Part shown: positions 50,981 through 59,937 of the stretch, piece after piece | Layout of the letters: every line of letters begins with the position of its first letter | Position numbering within the stretch: the first letter of the stretch is position 1 | Assembly: GCA_023390905.1 (NCBI GenBank) | Contig: JAEWBY010000094.1 | Coordinates: 33,747 to 97,746, forward strand | DNA length: 64,000 nucleotides | Direction of reading: 5' to 3' | Source: Pseudomonadota bacterium | Lineage (GTDB): Bacteria > Pseudomonadota > Gammaproteobacteria > Xanthomonadales > Xanthomonadaceae | Program-made: the position numbers and the translations under genes | Notes under the pieces: generated by a model | What the model saw: only the letters and a program-made list of their open reading frames with translations | The model's database searches: none | What the model was told of the DNA's origin: nothing

Positions 50981-52035
50981 GCCTGGCGTCCGGAGACCGC
51001 GGCTTCGGCGAACGTCGCCATGCGATTGTGCAGCGCGCACGCCAGGCGCACGAGCGGCAAGGCGAGTGCGGCGCCGCTGCCCTCGCCCAGGCGCAGATCC
51101 AGTTGCAGCAGTGGCCGCGCACTCAGGGCTTCGAGCACGCGCGCGTGTCCGCGTTCGGCGGACTGGTGCGAAAACAGCAGCCACGGACGCACGCAGGGAT
51201 TGAGCCGGACCGCCGCCAGGGCCGCGCACGAAACGATGAATCCATCGACCAGCACCGGCACGCCACGCTGCGCGGCGGCGATCATTGCGCCGACCATCGC
51301 CGCGATTTCCAGACCACCGACACGCCGCAGACTTTCCAGCGCAGGCGACGCACTGCGTTCGATCGCTGCGCCATGCAGGGCCAGTGCGCGTTCCAATACG
51401 TGTTGCTTGTGTTCGATGCGTGCGGCATCCAGCCCGGTTCCCGCGCCCACCAGTTCGGATGCGGGCAGGTGCGCGATGGCACAGGCCAGTGCGCTGGCGG
51501 CGGTAGTGTTGCCAATGCCCATCTCGCCGAGGATGAAGAGATTGGCCGAGTCGAACGCGGCCACCGCACGTTGCCCGGCCGCCAGCGCATGGGCGAGCTG
51601 CGATGGGCTCATTGCTTCAGTGGCGCTGAAATCGCCGGTGCCGCGGCACGGTTTGTCGATCACCACACCCGCGATCGGCGAGTCGGCCAGCGTGCCGGCG
51701 TCGATCACGCGCAACGGCAGATCCAGTTCGCGCGCGAGGACGGCGATCGCCGCGCCACCGGCAGTGAAGTTGTGCAGCATCTGCACCGTGACTTCGGAGG
51801 GATAGGCCGACACGCCCTGCGCGACGACACCGTGATCGCCCGCGAAGACCAGCACCGGCACGTGATCGGCACGCGGGCGATCGGCCGTCTGCAAGGCCGC
51901 CAGTTCAACCGCCAGCGCTTCGAGCCGGCCGAGTGCGCCCTGCGGCTTGGTCAACTGCTCCTGTCGCTCGAACGCGCGCACGCGATGTTCGCTGGAAGGG
52001 ACGCGGCAGGGCTGCTGGATCCAGTCGAACGACAT
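50977..52035 (-). CDS. cobT: Nicotinate-nucleotide-dimethylbenzimidazole phosphoribosyltransferase
   Basis: A 352-residue enzyme that activates dimethylbenzimidazole to alpha-ribazole phosphate. Family segments: LTKPQGALGRLEALAVELA, VFAGDHGVVAQGVSAYP, FILGEMGIGNTTAASALACA and GGLEIAAMVGAMIAAAQRGVPVLVDGFI, with the catalytic glutamate in the C-terminal LRLGEGSGAALALP. First gene of cobT-cobC-cobS, divergent from the riboswitch-controlled btuB. Confidence 0.95.
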   Translation of the reverse strand: MSFDWIQQPCRVPSSEHRVRAFERQEQLTKPQGALGRLEALAVELAALQTADRPRADHVPVLVFAGDHGVVAQGVSAYPSEVTVQMLHNFTAGGAAIAVLARELDLPLRVIDAGTLADSPIAGVVIDKPCRGTGDFSATEAMSPSQLAHALAAGQRAVAAFDSANLFILGEMGIGNTTAASALACAIAHLPASELVGAGTGLDAARIEHKQHVLERALALHGAAIERSASPALESLRRVGGLEIAAMVGAMIAAAQRGVPVLVDGFIVSCAALAAVRLNPCVRPWLLFSHQSAERGHARVLEALSARPLLQLDLRLGEGSGAALALPLVRLACALHNRMATFAEAAVSGRQA

Positions 52036-52138
52036 GGCGTGCGCTCATCGAAGGGGGCCGGGCATTCTATCCGGCGCGTTCGCCGTTGCACCGCACACGC
52101 TCATCGGGCACGGCCGGTTCTGCTAGACTGCGCGCACT

Positions 52139-52342
52139 TTCAGGTGACGCGCGGGCTTTCGTCCGGGCGTTGAAACGGGAAGCCGGTGACGATGCAGCGC
52201 ACAGCGCTGTTCCAGTCCGGCGCTGCCCCCGCAACGGTAAGCGAGTCGAAACCAGGGCACACCGCCACTGTGCAGCAGCACGGGAAGGCGCCCTGGCCGC
52301 GAGCATCCACGCTCGCACCCGCAAGCCCGGAGACCGGCCTGG
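52139..52342 (+). ncRNA. Cobalamin (AdoCbl) riboswitch upstream of btuB
   Basis: The leader contains the conserved blocks in order: GGGAAGCCGGTGAC (52178-52190), GCTGCCCCCGCAACGGTAA (52222-52240, the core), GCCACTG followed by GGGAAGG (52264-52287), and AGCCCGGAGACCGGCCT (52324-52340). An extended -10 (TGCTAGACT, 52121-52129) lies just before it. It should shut down the TonB receptor gene when cobalamin is plentiful. Confidence 0.93.
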
Positions 52343-52474
52343 AAGCTGTCTGGTTGCGACGCGGTGGGCGTTGCGGCGGCAATGCCGCGCTGCGGCCGTG
52401 CCTGCTGTCCGTCCCCATGTCGCCGCCATCCCACGAGTCAGCCGTGCGGGAGCGCGCGGCACATGGAGTCCTTC

Positions 52475-54310
52475 ATGCCACACCCGAAACATCTGGCCCT
52501 GGCCATCGCATTGTCGTTGCCGGCGATCGCCGCCGCGCAGGATCGCACCACCGAACTGGACGACATCCTCGTCACCAGCACCCGCACCGCCATCGCGCTG
52601 GAAGACAGCCTGGTGCCGGCGCAGGTCATCGATCGCGCGGACATCGAGCGCAGCCAGGCCGACTCGCTGCAGGATCTGCTGCGCGGACGCGCGGGCATCA
52701 ACCTCGCCAACAGCGGCGGCGTCGGCAAGCAGACCTCGTTGTTCCTGCGCGGCACCAACTCCAGCCACACGCTGGTGCTGATCGACGGCGTGCGCGTGAA
52801 CTCGGCCGATTTCGCCGCGGCGGCGATTCCGGATCTGCCGCTGGCGCAGATCGATCGCATCGAGATCGTGCGCGGCCCGAACTCCAGCCTGTATGGCTCC
52901 GAAGCCATTGGCGGCGTGATCCAGATCTTCACCCGCCGCAACCAGGGCGAATACGCGCCGCATTTCCGCATCGGCGGTGGCAGCCACGGCCTGCGCCAGG
53001 CCAGCGCCGGCTTCGGCGGCAGCGGGCAGCGTGGATGGTTCGGCGCCGATGCGTCCTACCAGCGCACCGACGGCATCAATGCGTGCCGCGGTTCGGCCAC
53101 GCTGTTCCGCGGTTGCTACGCCGATGAACCGGATCGCGATGGCTACCGCAACGTCTCGGCCAGCCTGCGCGGCGGCTACAGGCTGACCGATGCGCTTACG
53201 ATGGAAGCCAGTGCACTGCGTGCCGAAGGCGCCAATGAATACGATGGCTTCTACAACTACACCGACAGCGTGCAGCAGATCATCAGCGGCAAGCTGCGCT
53301 ATGCGCCGGGCGAGCGCTTCGCACTGAACGTCAACCTCGCCCGCAGTGACAACGAGACCGACAACTACAGCGCCGGCGTCTACGGCAGCACCCACGACAC
53401 GCATCGCGATCTGGCATCGGCGCAGGCCGATTTCGCTCTGGCGCCGGATCAATTGCTGAGCATCGGCGCCGAGTGGTACATCGATCATCTCGACAGCACC
53501 ACGTCCTACGATGTGGACAGCCGCCGCAATCTGGCCGGTTTCATCGAATACCAGGGCCGGTTCGGCGCGCACCAGTGGCAGGCCAGCCTGCGCAACGATG
53601 ACAACGAGCAGTTCGGCAACCACACCACCGGCAGCCTCGGCTACGGTCTGCATTTCGGCGAAGGCTTCAAGCTGAGCGCCACCTACGGCACCGGCTTCAA
53701 GGCGCCGACCTTCAGTGATCTCTACGATCCCTGGAGCGGCAATCGCGAACTGGAACCGGAGCAGTCCAGGAGCCTGAACCTGGGCATCGCTCAAAGCGGA
53801 AGCGGCTGGCGCTGGGCGCTGGATCTGTACGAAACGCGCATCGAGGATCTGATCACCTACTCCGGCGGCACGTTCTCGATGGTGCAGGTCGATGAAGCGC
53901 GCATCCGGGGTGCGGAACTGACCGGTGAAGTGACGCTGGCCGGCTGGGATCTGGCTGCGCAGTTGAGCCACACCGATCCGCGCAATCGCAGCGCCGATCC
54001 CAACGACGACAATCTGCTGCCGCGCCGCGCGCGCAACACCGGCCGCATCGATATCGACCGCGCGTTCGGCGATTTCCGCACCGGCCTCACCGTCAATGGC
54101 GCGGGCTATCGCTATGACGAGCTGGGCAACACCACGCGTTTGGGTGGATTCGCCACCACCGATCTGCGTTTCGAATATGCGCTGTCACCGGCGTGGACGC
54201 TGCAGGCCAAGGTCGACAACGTGTTCGATCGCCACTACGAGACGGTCGCCTGGTACAACCAGCCCGGCCGCGAATATGGCGTCAGCCTGCGGTATGAGCC
54301 GGCGCGCTGA
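52475..54310 (+). CDS. btuB: TonB-dependent vitamin B12 receptor BtuB
   Basis: A 611-residue outer-membrane receptor, close to E. coli BtuB (614). Signal peptide to about residue 20 (AIALSLPAIAAA), then a TonB box (DDILVTST), plug domain (LLRGRAGINLANSGGVGKQTSLFLRGTNSSHTLVLIDGVRVN, IEIVRGPNSSLYGSEAIGGVIQI) and a 22-strand barrel with the C-terminal VDNVFDRHYET and final ...VSLRYEPAR. The ATG at 52475 has GGAG 6 bases upstream; an ATG at 52463 is possible. The riboswitch upstream confirms the cobalamin substrate. Confidence 0.93.
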   Translation: MPHPKHLALAIALSLPAIAAAQDRTTELDDILVTSTRTAIALEDSLVPAQVIDRADIERSQADSLQDLLRGRAGINLANSGGVGKQTSLFLRGTNSSHTLVLIDGVRVNSADFAAAAIPDLPLAQIDRIEIVRGPNSSLYGSEAIGGVIQIFTRRNQGEYAPHFRIGGGSHGLRQASAGFGGSGQRGWFGADASYQRTDGINACRGSATLFRGCYADEPDRDGYRNVSASLRGGYRLTDALTMEASALRAEGANEYDGFYNYTDSVQQIISGKLRYAPGERFALNVNLARSDNETDNYSAGVYGSTHDTHRDLASAQADFALAPDQLLSIGAEWYIDHLDSTTSYDVDSRRNLAGFIEYQGRFGAHQWQASLRNDDNEQFGNHTTGSLGYGLHFGEGFKLSATYGTGFKAPTFSDLYDPWSGNRELEPEQSRSLNLGIAQSGSGWRWALDLYETRIEDLITYSGGTFSMVQVDEARIRGAELTGEVTLAGWDLAAQLSHTDPRNRSADPNDDNLLPRRARNTGRIDIDRAFGDFRTGLTVNGAGYRYDELGNTTRLGGFATTDLRFEYALSPAWTLQAKVDNVFDRHYETVAWYNQPGREYGVSLRYEPAR

Positions 54311-54324
54311 GCATCGGCATGCGG

Positions 54325-54346
54325 AAGCCCGGCTCCGGCCGGGCTT
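54325..54346. terminator. Hairpin between convergent btuB and dinB
   Basis: A 9-bp perfect stem (AAGCCCGGC / GCCGGGCTT) with a TCCG loop, 14 bases after the btuB stop. The following T tract is short, so it is a moderate terminator, possibly for both directions. Confidence 0.65.
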
Positions 54347-54402
54347 ATCCGTGGAGCGGCTCCAGCCGCGATCACTTGCGCGGCTCGCTTCGGAAGCCGC
54401 TA

Positions 54403-55470
54403 CTAGCTGACAGCGAACAGATCCGGCTGGCTGTGCAGTTCATCGCGTTCGCGGAATCCGGACAGGCCGACGCCGACCAGCCGGTACAGCGTGTCGTCCG
54501 GCAGTCCGACACGATCGCGCAGCGCCAGCGCGATGGCCGCGAATTCCTCCAGTGAGGCCGGCGGATGTTCCGGCGTCAGGCTGCGCGTCAGGATGCGGAA
54601 CTGCGCGGTCTTGAGCTTCAGCACCACCGTGCGGCCGATGCGATCGGTCTTGCGCGTGGCCTGCCAGGTTTTCCCGGCGAGCCGGGTGATCGCCTCGTCC
54701 AGCCGCATCAACGGCAGATCCTCGGCGAAGGTGTCCTCCGACGAAATCGATTGCACCGGCTGATCCGGTTCGACCGGACGTTCGTCGATGCCGCGCGCAC
54801 GCCGGTACAGGCTGCCGCCGAAGCTGCCGAAGCGCTGCTCGAGATCGCGCTGCGTCCACTGCCGCAGATCACCGACGGTGTGGATGCCCACCGTCTGCAA
54901 CTTGCCGAGCATCACCTTGCCGACACCGGGAATGCGCTCGACCGGCAGCGGCGTCAGGAAGGCTTCCACGCGATGCGGACGGATGACGAACAGTCCGTCC
55001 GGCTTGCGCCAGTCCGAGGCGATCTTGGCGAGGAACTTGTTCGGCGCCACGCCCGCCGAGGCCGTCAGCGAGGTCTCTTCGCGGATCTGCGCACGGATGG
55101 TTTCGGCAATGGCGGTGGCCGTCGGATGATCAGAATGCGGTCGCGTGACGTCCAGATAGGCTTCGTCCAGTGACAGCGGTTCGACCAGATCGGTGTGGCG
55201 CAGGAAGATCTCGCGTACCTGTCGCGACACCGCCTTGTAGCGGACGAAATCCGGCGGCACGAAGATCGCCTGCGGACACAGGCGCTCGGCGCGCATGGCG
55301 GGCATCGCCGATCGCACGCCGAACGTGCGGGCTTCATACGACGCGGCGCACACCACCGAGCGCGCGCCGCGCCACGCCACCACGACCGGCTTGCCGCGCA
55401 GCGAAGGATCATCGCGCTGTTCCACCGACGCGTAGAACGCGTCCATGTCGATGTGGATGATCTTGCGCAT
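54403..55470 (-). CDS. dinB: DNA polymerase IV
   Basis: A 355-residue Y-family translesion polymerase. Catalytic Asp8 (IIHIDMDAFYASVEQRD) and the SLDEAYLDVT pair (about 103-104) are present, with the steric-gate region FYAS and the helix-hairpin-helix RIPGVGKVMLGKLQTVGI. The little-finger domain covers the last third. No C-terminal beta-clamp motif beyond QPDLF (residues QPDLFAVS at the very end) is visible, and that one is a plausible clamp-binding peptide. Confidence 0.95.
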   Translation of the reverse strand: MRKIIHIDMDAFYASVEQRDDPSLRGKPVVVAWRGARSVVCAASYEARTFGVRSAMPAMRAERLCPQAIFVPPDFVRYKAVSRQVREIFLRHTDLVEPLSLDEAYLDVTRPHSDHPTATAIAETIRAQIREETSLTASAGVAPNKFLAKIASDWRKPDGLFVIRPHRVEAFLTPLPVERIPGVGKVMLGKLQTVGIHTVGDLRQWTQRDLEQRFGSFGGSLYRRARGIDERPVEPDQPVQSISSEDTFAEDLPLMRLDEAITRLAGKTWQATRKTDRIGRTVVLKLKTAQFRILTRSLTPEHPPASLEEFAAIALALRDRVGLPDDTLYRLVGVGLSGFRERDELHSQPDLFAVS

Positions 55471-55579
55471 GCTGCAGCGTGATGTGCGCCCGTCGCGTGG
55501 ATGGCCGCGTCCATTGTAGAAGACGCTCGCGCGCGGTTCGCACCGCAGCACGGTGATCGGGGCGCAGCGGCAGCGGACT

Positions 55580-55933
55580 TCAGCCTCGGGGTGGGCCGAG
55601 GCTCGCGTGCAGCGTGATCCATCCGCAGGTGTCCGCGGACGACAGGCGCGCGCGCCAGTCGGCGGTGGCCGGGAAGATCGCCGTCATCGCGCGCTCCAGT
55701 TCGGCGAATCCGGCCTGGCACATCCACACGCCCACGCGCTCGCCGCCGCTGTCGAAGTACAGGCACCCGGCCCGCACGTCTTCGGGTTCGCGGTGCAGGT
55801 GGATCGCCGAAACCGCCTGCCACGGCACGAACCGCTCCCCCAGGCTGAAGCCGAACGCGCTCACCCGGATGCCCTCGGCATGCGCGGCCTGCCGGCGCTT
55901 CCAGTGCTGGTTGAAATCCGAAACCGTGCCCAC
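55580..55933 (-). CDS. Hypothetical protein, PH-like or unclassified
   Basis: About 117 residues from a GTG at 55933 (a TTG at 55969 would give 129). The sequence VSAFGFSLGERFVPWQAVSAIHLHREPEDVRAGCLYFDSGGERVGVWMCQ has the alternation of a compact beta domain; the C-terminus is helical. I recognise no family. It lies between dinB (same strand) and the divergent HD-GYP gene. Codon use agrees with the neighbourhood. Confidence 0.5.
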   Translation of the reverse strand: MGTVSDFNQHWKRRQAAHAEGIRVSAFGFSLGERFVPWQAVSAIHLHREPEDVRAGCLYFDSGGERVGVWMCQAGFAELERAMTAIFPATADWRARLSSADTCGWITLHASLGPPRG

Positions 55934-56143
55934 GTGCCGATCCGTGCCTCCATCGCCTCGTGCAGACAAACGTAGCCGGGACGGGGGTGCGGACAGCGCG
56001 CAGGCGGTCGCAGTTCATCCTCACCGCGCGCCGTTCGTCGGCATCGCCCGTCCACGGCGCGCGGCGGTCTCAAGCATCGGCCGGCGCGGGCCGATACCGT
56101 CTGTGGCGCACCACGCGCGCGCCATTCGTTGCGGGGGAGCCGG

Positions 56144-57364
56144 ATGCTGAAGACCATCCATGTCGAAGACTTCCAGCCCGGCATGTATGTCGTGCGCCTG
56201 CACGGCCCGTGGCTGAAGCATCCCTTCTGGCGCACGTCGTTCCTGGCCGATGCCGATGATGTGGAACGGCTGCGCAACAGCGGCGTCGAAGCCCTGGACA
56301 TCGACATCGCGCGCGGGCGCGATGTGTCCGGACGCGCGATGCCGGATGCCGGCCAGCCGCAGGCCGCGCCGGACATCGCCGCGGCCATCGTGGATTCCGC
56401 AGGCGAGCCGGACAGTCCGTCCGCGCAGATCACCCTGGCCGCCGAGATCGCGCGGGCCAGGCGCATCTGCGAGGAAGGCCGGGACACGGTCGAAGCCATG
56501 TTCCGCGAGGCACGCATGGGACGTGCGCTGGAACTGGATGCGGCGATACCGCTGGTCAACGAAATCGCCGCCTCGGTGATGCGCCATCCCGGCGCGCTGG
56601 TCAGCGTGGCGCGCCTGAAGACCGCCGACGATTACACCTTCCTGCATTCGGTCGCGGTCAGCGCGCTGATGGTGGCGCTGGCGCGCGAACTCGGCCTGGG
56701 CGAGGAACAGCGGCGCGAGGCGGCGATGGGCGGCCTGCTGCACGATCTGGGCAAGGCGAAGATGCCGCTGCACATCCTCAACAAGCCCGGGCGGCTGAGC
56801 GATGAGGAATTCGACCTCATGCGCCAGCATCCGGCCGCCGGTGAACGACTGCTGCGCGCCAGCGGCGTGGAGAATGCCGCGGTGCTGCACATGGTGCGCC
56901 ATCACCACGAACGCATGGACGGCGCGGGCTATCCGGACGCGCTCGATGAGGCCGCCATCCCGCTGCTGACCCGGATGAGCGCGGTGTGCGACGTGTACGA
57001 CGCGATCACCTCCAACCGGCCGTACAAGCCAGGCTGGGATCCGGCCGAATCGCTGCGGCGCATGGCGTCCTGGCAGGGCCATTTCGATCCACGGGTGTTC
57101 AAGGCGCTGGTGCGCAGCCTGGGCATCTATCCGATCGGTTCACTGGTGCGGCTGTCGAGCGAGCGCCTGGCGGTGGTGATCGAGACCGGCGCGCAGGCGC
57201 TGGCCCCGCCCAGGGTCCGGGTCTTCTATTCGGCCCGCGCCCGCAGCCATGTGCTGAACCACGACATCGATCTGGCCGCGCCCGGGTGCAGCGAACGCAT
57301 CGTCGCGGTCGAATCGCCGCAGGCCTGGGGATTCCGCCGGCTGGAGAACCTGTGGATGCCCTGA
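56144..57364 (+). CDS. HD-GYP domain cyclic-di-GMP phosphodiesterase
   Basis: A 406-residue protein with an N-terminal DUF3391 domain (about 1-130, KTIHVEDFQPGMYVVRLHGPWLKHPFW) and an HD-GYP domain. Metal ligands are complete: His200-Asp201 in LLHDLGKAKMP and His253-His254 in RHHHERMDGAGYP, so c-di-GMP hydrolysis to GMP is expected. GGGGGAG lies before the ATG. It contrasts with the inactive GGDEF-EAL protein at 24789. Confidence 0.93.
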   Translation: MLKTIHVEDFQPGMYVVRLHGPWLKHPFWRTSFLADADDVERLRNSGVEALDIDIARGRDVSGRAMPDAGQPQAAPDIAAAIVDSAGEPDSPSAQITLAAEIARARRICEEGRDTVEAMFREARMGRALELDAAIPLVNEIAASVMRHPGALVSVARLKTADDYTFLHSVAVSALMVALARELGLGEEQRREAAMGGLLHDLGKAKMPLHILNKPGRLSDEEFDLMRQHPAAGERLLRASGVENAAVLHMVRHHHERMDGAGYPDALDEAAIPLLTRMSAVCDVYDAITSNRPYKPGWDPAESLRRMASWQGHFDPRVFKALVRSLGIYPIGSLVRLSSERLAVVIETGAQALAPPRVRVFYSARARSHVLNHDIDLAAPGCSERIVAVESPQAWGFRRLENLWMP

Positions 57365-57436
57365 TCCACGTTCGACCCTCGCGCAAGCCCGCGACATGAA
57401 CGTACGCTCGCCTACGCCAGCGTACGGTTCGATTCC

Positions 57437-57478
57437 TTGATCCAAATCTATACGCATGTATGCACAAGCGTGCATTAT
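57437..57478 (+). promoter_or_regulatory. Candidate Fnr-type promoter and operator of fabA-fabB
   Basis: TTGATCCAAATCTA (57437-57450) matches TTGAT-N4-ATCAA at 9 of 10 positions. A -10-like CATTAT (57473-57478) begins 29.5 bases from its centre, the same distance as in the cco promoter, so class II Fnr activation is possible. An inverted repeat ATGCAC-AAGC-GTGCAT (57460-57475) lies between and could bind a TetR-type fatty-acid regulator. A sigma-70 alternative (TTGATC, 16 bases, TATGCA) uses the same DNA. Confidence 0.55.
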
Positions 57479-57505
57479 TAGGACATCTGACATGGGATGC
57501 CCTTG

Positions 57506-58021
57506 ATGACCCGTAGTGCGTCGTTTGACCGTGAGCAGCTGCTGGCCAGCGCCCGCGGCGAGCTGTTCGGCCCGGAAGCAGGCCGCCTGCCCAATGATCC
57601 GATGCTGATGTTCGACCGCATCACCGAGATCCGCGAAGACGGCGGCGTGCACGGCAAGGGCATGGTCCGGGCCGAACTCGACATCCGTCCGGACCTCTGG
57701 TTCTTCCAGTGCCATTTCCTCGGCGACCCGGTGATGCCCGGCTGCCTGGGACTGGATGCGATGTGGCAGCTCACCGGATTCTTCCTCACCTGGATCGGAG
57801 CGCCCGGTCGCGGCCGCGCGCTCGGCACCGGCGAGGTCAAGTTCACCGGCCAGGTACTGCCGACGGCCCGCAAGGTCAGCTACGAAATCGACATCAGCCG
57901 CGTGATCAACCGCAAGCTGGTGCTGGCCGTGGCCGATGGACGCATGCTCGTCGATGGCCGGGAGATCTACACCGCGCGCGATCTGCGCGTGGGCCTGTTC
58001 ACCTCGACGGAGGCGTTCTGA
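57506..58021 (+). CDS. fabA: 3-hydroxyacyl-ACP dehydratase/isomerase FabA
   Basis: A 171-residue hot-dog-fold enzyme that dehydrates 3-hydroxydecanoyl-ACP and isomerises trans-2 to cis-3-decenoyl-ACP, the branch to unsaturated fatty acids without oxygen. Active-site His lies in FFQCHFLGDPVMPGCLGLDAMWQL and the Asp follows in the same helix. The ATG at 57506 gives the family length; one at 57497 would add three residues. FabB follows after 2 bases. Confidence 0.96.
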   Translation: MTRSASFDREQLLASARGELFGPEAGRLPNDPMLMFDRITEIREDGGVHGKGMVRAELDIRPDLWFFQCHFLGDPVMPGCLGLDAMWQLTGFFLTWIGAPGRGRALGTGEVKFTGQVLPTARKVSYEIDISRVINRKLVLAVADGRMLVDGREIYTARDLRVGLFTSTEAF

Positions 58022-58023
58022 TC

Positions 58024-59235
58024 ATGCGTCGCGTCGTCGTCACCGGATTCGGCATCACCTCCTGCCTCGGCAACGATGCCGACACCGTATCGTCCGCGCT
58101 GCGCGCGGGCCGTTCGGGCATCCGCCACATTCCCGAATACGCCGAGCTCGGTTTCCGCAGCCAGGTGGGCGGTGCGCCCGAGCTGGATCTGGACGCCCTG
58201 ATCGATCGCAAGCAGAAGCGCTTCATGGGCGATGCCGCCGCGTACGCGCATCTGGCCATGCGTGATGCCATCGCCGACGCCGGGCTGGATGAATCACTGA
58301 TCAGCCAGCCGCGCACCGGACTCATCGCCGGCTCCGGCGGCGGTTCGGCCGAATGGCAGATCGAAGCGGCGGATCTGCTGCGCCAGCGCGGCATCCGCAA
58401 GGTCGGCCCGTACATGGTGCCGCGCACGATGTGCTCGACGGTGTCGGCCACGCTCGCCACTGCCTATCGCATCAAGGGCCACAGCTATTCGCTCTCCGCC
58501 GCCTGCGCGACTTCCGCGCATTGCATCGGCGCGGCCGCGGATCTGATCCGTGCCGGACGCCAGGACATCGTGTTCGCCGGGGGCGGCGAGGAACTGCACT
58601 GGGCCCTGACGATGATGTTCGATGCGATGGGCGCGCTGTCGAGCAAGCGCAATGACGATCCCGCGCATGCCTCGCGCCCGTACGACGCCGATCGCGATGG
58701 TTTCGTCATCGCCGGCGGCGGCGGCATGCTCGTGCTGGAGGATTACGACCACGCGATCAAGCGTGGGGCGCGCATCCATGCCGAACTCGTTGGCTACGGC
58801 GTCACCTCCGACGGCGCCGACATGGTCGCACCGTCAGGCGAGGGCGCGGTGCGCTGCATGCAGATGGCGCTGGATGGCGTGGATCGCCCGATCGACTACC
58901 TCAACACCCACGGCACCTCCACGCCGGTGGGCGACATGATCGAACTGGAAGCCGTGCGCAGCGTGTTCGGCGAGGGTCGCGTGCCGCCGCTGTCCTCGAC
59001 CAAGGCGCTGTCGGGCCATTCGCTCGGCGCGGCCAGCGTGCACGAGGCGATCTACAGCCTGCTGATGATGCGCGATGGCTTCATCGCCGGATCGGCCAAC
59101 ATCGAGACGCTGGACCCGAAGGCCGAAGGCTTCCCGATCGTGCAGCAGAGCCGCGAGGCGAAGTTGGACGTGGTGATGTCCAACAGCTTCGGCTTCGGTG
59201 GCACCAACGGGACGCTGGTGTTCGGCCGGGCGTAA
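58024..59235 (+). CDS. fabB: 3-oxoacyl-ACP synthase I FabB
   Basis: A 403-residue condensing enzyme that elongates cis-3-decenoyl-ACP. The catalytic triad is complete: Cys in SAACATSAHCIG, His in NTHGTSTPVGD and His in LSGHSLGAAS; the closing SFGFGGTNGTLVF is also typical. Start ATG at 58024, 2 bases after fabA. A strong terminator follows. Confidence 0.96.
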   Translation: MRRVVVTGFGITSCLGNDADTVSSALRAGRSGIRHIPEYAELGFRSQVGGAPELDLDALIDRKQKRFMGDAAAYAHLAMRDAIADAGLDESLISQPRTGLIAGSGGGSAEWQIEAADLLRQRGIRKVGPYMVPRTMCSTVSATLATAYRIKGHSYSLSAACATSAHCIGAAADLIRAGRQDIVFAGGGEELHWALTMMFDAMGALSSKRNDDPAHASRPYDADRDGFVIAGGGGMLVLEDYDHAIKRGARIHAELVGYGVTSDGADMVAPSGEGAVRCMQMALDGVDRPIDYLNTHGTSTPVGDMIELEAVRSVFGEGRVPPLSSTKALSGHSLGAASVHEAIYSLLMMRDGFIAGSANIETLDPKAEGFPIVQQSREAKLDVVMSNSFGFGGTNGTLVFGRA

Positions 59236-59262
59236 GCCAGCGACCTCCGCCACGCAACACCC

Positions 59263-59288
59263 AAAGCCCGGCTCCTGCCGGGCTTTTT
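59263..59288 (+). terminator. Rho-independent terminator of fabA-fabB
   Basis: A 10-bp perfect stem (AAAGCCCGGC 59263-59272, complement 59277-59286) with a TCCT loop, running into five Ts. It marks the end of the compositionally uniform part of the window. Confidence 0.93.
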
Positions 59289-59289
59289 C

Positions 59290-59937
59290 GTGTCAGGGAA
59301 CGGGCAACGCCGGCATTTCGTGGCCCGGGCGGCGGCGCGGGTCGGGTCGACGCCGATGTTCGTTGTGTCCGTCGCGCGCGGAACCAGCGCCCAGGCGCGA
59401 CGCAGGGACAATGCCTCGGCCTGGGCGGCGGCGGCGGCGAGGGCGGCGGCGGGCGCGAGCGGGTATGGGTATGGGTACGGGAGCGGTGCGCGTGCGGGTG
59501 CGAGGCGCGAGGCGGGCGTACCGCCGTCCATGTCTCCGGGCTCCGCCCTCCGCTGCCACGGAGGCCGAAGCCTCCTCCTCTCCTCCAGGCTACGGCCCAT
59601 GCACCGGTCCGTGGAGAGGGACCGGTTAATTGTCAGGAGCAACCCCGGGCAGGAGCCACGGCGACGCCCGGCCGGTTCCGCGTAGCCCGGGCAGGCGCAG
59701 CGCACCCGGGTTGCCCTGCGAACGGCAAGCGTCCGCTGAGTCCCGCGCTGCACGTCCCCGGATGCGGCCCTTGGCCTTATCCGGGCTACACGCAGCCCCC
59801 AACTGGGCTGCAGGTCCAGCTGGCAACTGCCCACCTCCAGGCGCTGCGGTGTGGTGCCAGGCCACGACACGGCGCTCCCCGCACAGCCGCCCGCAATATC
59901 CTCCAGCGCCAGGCCCAACCCCCGCGCCGCCGGTCGC
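59290..59937. other. Gene-free spacer at a compositional change
   Basis: About 650 bases without a convincing gene. Open frames on both strands translate into Arg/Ala/Pro-rich sequence without domains. A run of GGGTAT/GGGTAC units lies around 59459-59480, and two REP-like hairpins lie at 59684-59796. Neighbouring prlC uses GAG and GAC far more than genes to the left. Confidence 0.5.
59684..59796. repeat. Pair of inverted REP-like CCCGGAT elements
   Basis: Copy 1 (about 59684-59718) reads GTAGCCCGGG then CACCCGGGTTGC; copy 2 (about 59757-59796) is the same type in opposite orientation, with CCCGGAT and ATCCGGGCTAC forming a 7-bp stem. Such paired hairpins are typical of repetitive extragenic palindromes. 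Confidence 0.6.

Noticed and set aside
52067..53971. 634-codon minus-strand frame
   Set aside because: Antisense of btuB and of the riboswitch.
57401..57426. Inverted repeat CGTACGCT/AGCGTACG as terminator of the HD-GYP gene
   Set aside because: The stem is only 8 bp with a 10-base loop and lacks a T tract; it might be an operator, but evidence is too thin for a feature.
59455..59480. Tandem GGGTAT/GGGTAC units as a microsatellite with function
   Set aside because: Only three to four imperfect units; too short to claim more than simple sequence.
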